From contig JAGOAJ010000001.1 in assembly GCA_017983955.1 (NCBI GenBank), positions 186,001 to 250,000 on the forward strand: a stretch of 64,000 bases of DNA. The letters run 5' to 3'. The position numbers and the translations under genes are program-made. The notes below the pieces were generated by a model that saw nothing but the letters and a program-made list of their open reading frames with translations, had not been told where the DNA came from and searched no databases. Shown here in pieces: positions 60,551 through 64,000 of the stretch (its first letter is position 1; every line of letters begins with the position of its first letter). This stretch comes from Burkholderiaceae bacterium (GTDB lineage: Bacteria > Pseudomonadota > Gammaproteobacteria > Burkholderiales > Burkholderiaceae_B).

Positions 60551-61741
60551 TTAAATAATTCCACGTTCACGCCAATCCACCTGGGTGGCCTCGTTCACTC
60601 CGAATTCCTCAAGTATCTGGGCTGTATGCGCTCCCAACTCCGGGGCCTTATCAAGGATGCGTCCTGGTGTTGCGCTAAGTTTGGGCACAACCCCAGGTAC
60701 TAATATTCGAGTTCCATCATTTAGCTGAGACTCAAGGACCATACCTCTAGCCCGATAATGCGGATCCTCAGCAATGTCTTTCACATCGTAAACACGTCCA
60801 ACCGGAATCTGTTGATCACTCAAAATCTGTATTACATCGGGCTGCTCGCGCTCTAACGTCCAGGCGCCAATTGCTTCATCAATCAACAACACATGCTCGA
60901 CGCGTCCATCGTTATGCTCCAGCTCGGGTAGGTTTTCCAGGTCTGGCCTTCCAATAGCAGCCATCAAACGTTTGAAAATACTATCGCCATTGCCAGCAAT
61001 CAAGACATACTTCCCGTCTTTACAAAGATACGCGTTACTTGGAGCAATACCGGGCAGACTACTTCCAGCGGGTTGTCTTATTTCATTGAAAACAGAGTAT
61101 TCAGGCAGCAGGCTTTCCATCATATTGAAGACAGATTCATATAGCGCAACATCAATCATCTGACCCGCCCCGCCCTGCTGATCACGAGCACGTAATGCCA
61201 TCAGCACACCAATCACTCCATGCAGCCCGGACAAAGAATCTCCGATAGAAACCCCTACACGTACCGGTGGCCTACCGGCCTCGCCACTTAAATGGCGCAG
61301 CCCCCCCATTGCCTCACCGATCACACCAAAACCCGGAAGGTCACGGTAAGGACCCGTCTGACCGTAACCAGAAACACGTAGCATGATCAAATTTGGATTA
61401 ATTTCCTTTAACTCTTCCCAACCTAAACCCCATTTCTCTAGTGTGCCAGGCTTAAAGTTCTCTATCAGCACGTCAATTTCCTTGACTATTTTTCGCACAA
61501 GATCCTGTATTTCCGGCGCACGTAAATCCAGGGTGATTGACTTTTTATTGCGCGACTGCACTTGCCACCAAACTGACGTCCCCTCGTGCAGGAGTCGCCA
61601 CTTTCTAAGGGGATCACCCCTCTTGGGAGGCTCTACCTTTACAACATCAGCACCAAACTCAGCCAATATCTTCGCAGCAAAAGGGCCTGCGATCAGTTGC
61701 CCTAACTCCAGAACCTTAATCCCATTTAATGGCAAATTCAT
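60551..61741 (-). CDS. CaiB/BaiF family (family III) CoA-transferase
   Basis: A 396-residue CoA-transferase, usual length. The N-terminal IKVLELGQLIAGPFAAKILAEFGADVVKVE pattern (in pieces), KKSITLDLR and the catalytic aspartate in SIGDSLSGLHG near residue 170 identify the family. Human SUGCT in this family activates glutarate and 3-hydroxy-3-methylglutarate with succinyl-CoA, which makes hydroxymethylglutarate a sensible substrate next to the HMG-CoA lyase gene. Other dicarboxylates are possible. The start lies 18 bp after the GMC gene on the same strand. Confidence 0.9.
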   Translation of the reverse strand: MNLPLNGIKVLELGQLIAGPFAAKILAEFGADVVKVEPPKRGDPLRKWRLLHEGTSVWWQVQSRNKKSITLDLRAPEIQDLVRKIVKEIDVLIENFKPGTLEKWGLGWEELKEINPNLIMLRVSGYGQTGPYRDLPGFGVIGEAMGGLRHLSGEAGRPPVRVGVSIGDSLSGLHGVIGVLMALRARDQQGGAGQMIDVALYESVFNMMESLLPEYSVFNEIRQPAGSSLPGIAPSNAYLCKDGKYVLIAGNGDSIFKRLMAAIGRPDLENLPELEHNDGRVEHVLLIDEAIGAWTLEREQPDVIQILSDQQIPVGRVYDVKDIAEDPHYRARGMVLESQLNDGTRILVPGVVPKLSATPGRILDKAPELGAHTAQILEEFGVNEATQVDWRERGII

Positions 61742-61759
61742 GGTGAAATAAACCTCGTT

Positions 61760-63394
61760 TTATTTTTTGTTGGTAGCGAGTCGCTCGCTACCAATTAAAT
61801 CGGCTGCTTTATTAGCAATCATCATGGTCGCCGCACAAATATTAGCGGATGGGATAGAAGGCATTACTGAAGAGTCAACTATTCGTAAGCCAGTTAGTCC
61901 ATGCACTCGGAGTGCGCTGTCAACAACGGCATTTTTGTCAGTGGCTGGGCCCATCCGGGCAGTTCCATTGACATGGTAAGAAGACACTCCGTATGACTTG
62001 GCAAAATCAAGGATTTCATCGTCTGATTGACAACTAGCACCCGGTAAAATTTCGCTCTGGTAATAATGTGCTAAAGCCGTTTGCTGCAGAATGGATCTGG
62101 TCAGCTTAACGCCACGAATCAAAACCTTTTGATCTTGCTCTTCCGACAAATAGTTTGGCTGAACGATGGGCGAAGCCAAGGGGTCTGTGCTCTGAATCTG
62201 GACATACCCCCGACTTTTTGGACGATGCTGCCATACCCCTGCTGTCATTCCTGGATACTCATCCAACTGGCCCACGTAACCATCTCTATAGCTAGCAGGA
62301 GTGAACACACCTTGTAGGTCTGGACTAGTCAAGCTAGGATCTGATTTCGCAAAAAAATGGACTAACGATGGGCTCAGACCAAGGATACTGGGCTTGCGTA
62401 GCACCCACTTTATAACTTCCCCAGCTAACTTAACCCCTTTGACAAGCTCGTTCATCGTGTCAGTATTACGAACCTTTACTGCCATGCGCACCGAATAGTG
62501 GTCACTCAGATTGCTACCTACGCCGGGCAGGTCCTTAACAACCTCAATACCCATCTTCCTAAGGTGCGCTGCGTCGCCGACTCCTGATAGCTGTAATAAC
62601 TTAGGGGTGTTGATGGCACCCGCTGAAATAATCACTTCTTTATTTGCATGAACTGTTTTTATGGAGTTCGGACTCGCTGGAGAAAAGTACCGGACACCAA
62701 TCGCATTTTTTCCCTTAAAAATCACTTGACTGGCCTGAGCATTCGTTTTGATAGTAAGGTTTTTATCCCCTTTGCTTGGCTGCAGGAAAACCTTGGCGGT
62801 GCTCATCCGTCGGCCCTTGTGAATCGTTCTCTGAAAAAAGCCTACGCCCTCTTGGCTATCCCCGTTGTAATCAGGATTCTTAACCATCCCATACTCTTGG
62901 GCAGCTTCAATGAAAGCATCACATAAAGGATGTTTCCAATCAATATCCGACACCGGCAGCTCACCACTACGCCCCCGATAACGATCATCACCCCCTACCC
63001 TTCTTTCCATCGACTTGAAGTAGGGCAGCACCTGCTCGTAGCCCCACCCTTCATTTCCAAGACTTTCCCAATGGTCGTAGTCAGACGACAGCCCCCGGTT
63101 GTAGACCAGGCCATTAATCGCGGTAGACCCACCCAAGGTCCGACCTTGGGGAATAGGTATGCTACGGCTGTTGGTCAAGGTATTGGGCATCGTATGAAAT
63201 TGCCACGCATACCTTTCGTCAAAAATCACCTTGATAAAACCAGCTGGGATATGTAAAAAAGGATGGCGATCAGCAGGGCCTGCCTCTAATAAGCACACAC
63301 TATGACCATGAGCGCTTAAGCGGTTAGCCAGAATAGAGCCTGCTGCACCCGATCCAACTATTACATAGTCGTATGTCTCTGTACTGTGGTTCAT
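61760..63394 (-). CDS. GMC family FAD-dependent alcohol dehydrogenase (choline-dehydrogenase-like)
   Basis: A 544-residue flavoprotein that oxidises a primary alcohol to an aldehyde. FAD fold: YVIVGSGAAGSILANRLSAHG (residues 10-30, in pieces); PROSITE-type GMC signatures GRTLGGSTAINGLVYNRG near residue 84 and GAINTPKLLQLSGVG near residue 255. The C-terminal catalytic pair is in YHVNGTARMG (near 474) and SIPSANICAA (near 515). No signal peptide is seen. It would supply the aldehyde for the adjoining aldehyde dehydrogenase. Homologues act on choline, polyethylene glycol, or 2-methyl-1,2-propanediol, so the substrate is open. Confidence 0.92.
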   Translation of the reverse strand: MNHSTETYDYVIVGSGAAGSILANRLSAHGHSVCLLEAGPADRHPFLHIPAGFIKVIFDERYAWQFHTMPNTLTNSRSIPIPQGRTLGGSTAINGLVYNRGLSSDYDHWESLGNEGWGYEQVLPYFKSMERRVGGDDRYRGRSGELPVSDIDWKHPLCDAFIEAAQEYGMVKNPDYNGDSQEGVGFFQRTIHKGRRMSTAKVFLQPSKGDKNLTIKTNAQASQVIFKGKNAIGVRYFSPASPNSIKTVHANKEVIISAGAINTPKLLQLSGVGDAAHLRKMGIEVVKDLPGVGSNLSDHYSVRMAVKVRNTDTMNELVKGVKLAGEVIKWVLRKPSILGLSPSLVHFFAKSDPSLTSPDLQGVFTPASYRDGYVGQLDEYPGMTAGVWQHRPKSRGYVQIQSTDPLASPIVQPNYLSEEQDQKVLIRGVKLTRSILQQTALAHYYQSEILPGASCQSDDEILDFAKSYGVSSYHVNGTARMGPATDKNAVVDSALRVHGLTGLRIVDSSVMPSIPSANICAATMMIANKAADLIGSERLATNKK

Positions 63395-63423
63395 GTTTTT
63401 TCCGAATAGAAAAGTGCAACGCG

Positions 63424-63999
63424 CTAAATAACCAATCCGTTTTGGCTTCTGGCCGCCAGGCAGGCGTACTTGATCTCAAGGAACTCATCGATGCCATATT
63501 TTGAACCTTCCCTGCCCACGCCAGACTCTTTCATACCACCAAACGGTCCCACCTCGTTTGAGACCATGCTTGTATTAATGCCAACAACACCGTACTCCAG
63601 CGCATCCATTAGCCGCCATGTTCGATCTTGGCTTTCCGTATAAAAATAAGCAGCTAACCCAGATTCATTTGTATTGGCCAGCACCACCACTTCGGCCTCT
63701 GATTTGAAGCTGAAAATGCTAACAACGGGGCCAAATATCTCTTCTGTGGCAAGGTCCATTTCCTGGGTAATTCCACTAAGCACTGTTGGCGGATAAATTA
63801 AACTGCCCTCTTCTAACACTCCGACTTCCAATAGTTTCCGCGCACCCTTATCAACTGCGTCATTAACCAGTCGAGCTACTTTATCAACGGCCTTTTGATT
63901 GATCAGAGGTCCAATAGTCACATCCCGATCCAATCCACTCCCAGTCTTGAGAGCGCGGACCTCGGTAAGCAATTTCTCAGTAAATCTTGCAGCAATCGA
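63424..63999 (-). CDS. NAD(P)-dependent aldehyde dehydrogenase (cut by window end)
   Basis: C-terminal 191 codons of an aldehyde dehydrogenase of the succinate-semialdehyde dehydrogenase (GabD) type. The frame is open to the window edge, so the start and the catalytic cysteine, which precedes this stretch, are outside. Visible are LKTGSGLDRDVTIGPLIN, the ATEEIFGPVVSIF motif, and the late GVVGINTSMVSNEVGPFGGMKESGVGREGS (in pieces) that closes the active site. Together with the GMC enzyme 30 bp downstream it forms an alcohol-to-acid oxidation pair. The TTG at 63972 is not a real start. Confidence 0.92.
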   Translation of the reverse strand, partial: SIAARFTEKLLTEVRALKTGSGLDRDVTIGPLINQKAVDKVARLVNDAVDKGARKLLEVGVLEEGSLIYPPTVLSGITQEMDLATEEIFGPVVSIFSFKSEAEVVVLANTNESGLAAYFYTESQDRTWRLMDALEYGVVGINTSMVSNEVGPFGGMKESGVGREGSKYGIDEFLEIKYACLAARSQNGLVI

Positions 64000-64000
64000 T

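Overview
The window reads as a chromosomal segment of a betaproteobacterium, most likely order Burkholderiales and family Alcaligenaceae. This is inferred from the mix of gene families: many LysR, MarR and MocR regulators, a TRAP transporter, a CaiB-type CoA-transferase, a molybdenum hydroxylase, a pgaABCD operon and dnaE2. No rRNA or marker gene fixes the genus. There is no CRISPR array, no complete insertion sequence and no prophage. The region looks like a metabolically versatile chromosome with several patches of gene decay.

Layout. 1-6.7 kb: 3' part of the error-prone polymerase gene dnaE2, a GatB/YqeY-domain protein, an Old Yellow Enzyme (OYE), the KtrAB potassium uptake pair and a tRNA-Pro(GGG) with a strong terminator hairpin. 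6.7-7.8 kb: a decay zone with a broken secreted-protein gene, a small monooxygenase-fold gene and a cupin stub. 7.8-11.7 kb: a DapA-like aldolase divergent from a MocR regulator and a lactate-permease-family transporter. 11.6-16.5 kb: a minus-strand run with an orphan TfuA-like gene, 3-oxoacid CoA-transferase (two subunits), a cyanamide-hydratase-like HD protein, a GlxA-type regulator and a LysR. 16.7-19.2 kb: cytochrome b561, two YceI proteins and a pirin. 19.3-34.2 kb: efflux pumps and redox enzymes with local regulators, including a TetR/OYE module with twin operators, a PadR/siderophore-interacting-protein pair and two fossil fragments. 34.3-38.7 kb: an isoquinoline-oxidoreductase-type molybdenum enzyme with its cofactor maturation genes. 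38.7-47.8 kb: a MarR-controlled uptake/FAD-monooxygenase unit, then an XRE-cupin regulator, a class II aldolase-family protein and a TRAP transporter. 49.4-51.4 kb: a five-heme cytochrome c fusion. 51.5-58.7 kb: pgaABCD for the poly-N-acetylglucosamine biofilm polymer, followed by a LuxR-type regulator with a degenerate receiver. 58.8-64 kb: NAD(P)HX dehydratase, then HMG-CoA lyase, CaiB CoA-transferase, GMC oxidoreductase and an aldehyde dehydrogenase cut by the window end.

The most interesting points are these. First, a short leader ORF with a good ribosome binding site ends exactly inside a hairpin that covers the pgaA ribosome binding site, which suggests translational coupling. Second, the last four genes could form a mevalonate or hydroxymethylglutarate breakdown route feeding acetoacetate, for which a CoA-transferase is also present in the window. 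Third, a TfuA-like gene stands alone without YcaO, sits behind CoA-transferase genes and appears to lack a standard start codon at the expected position. Fourth, di-heme c4-like and tri-heme modules are fused into one cytochrome with no dehydrogenase beside it.
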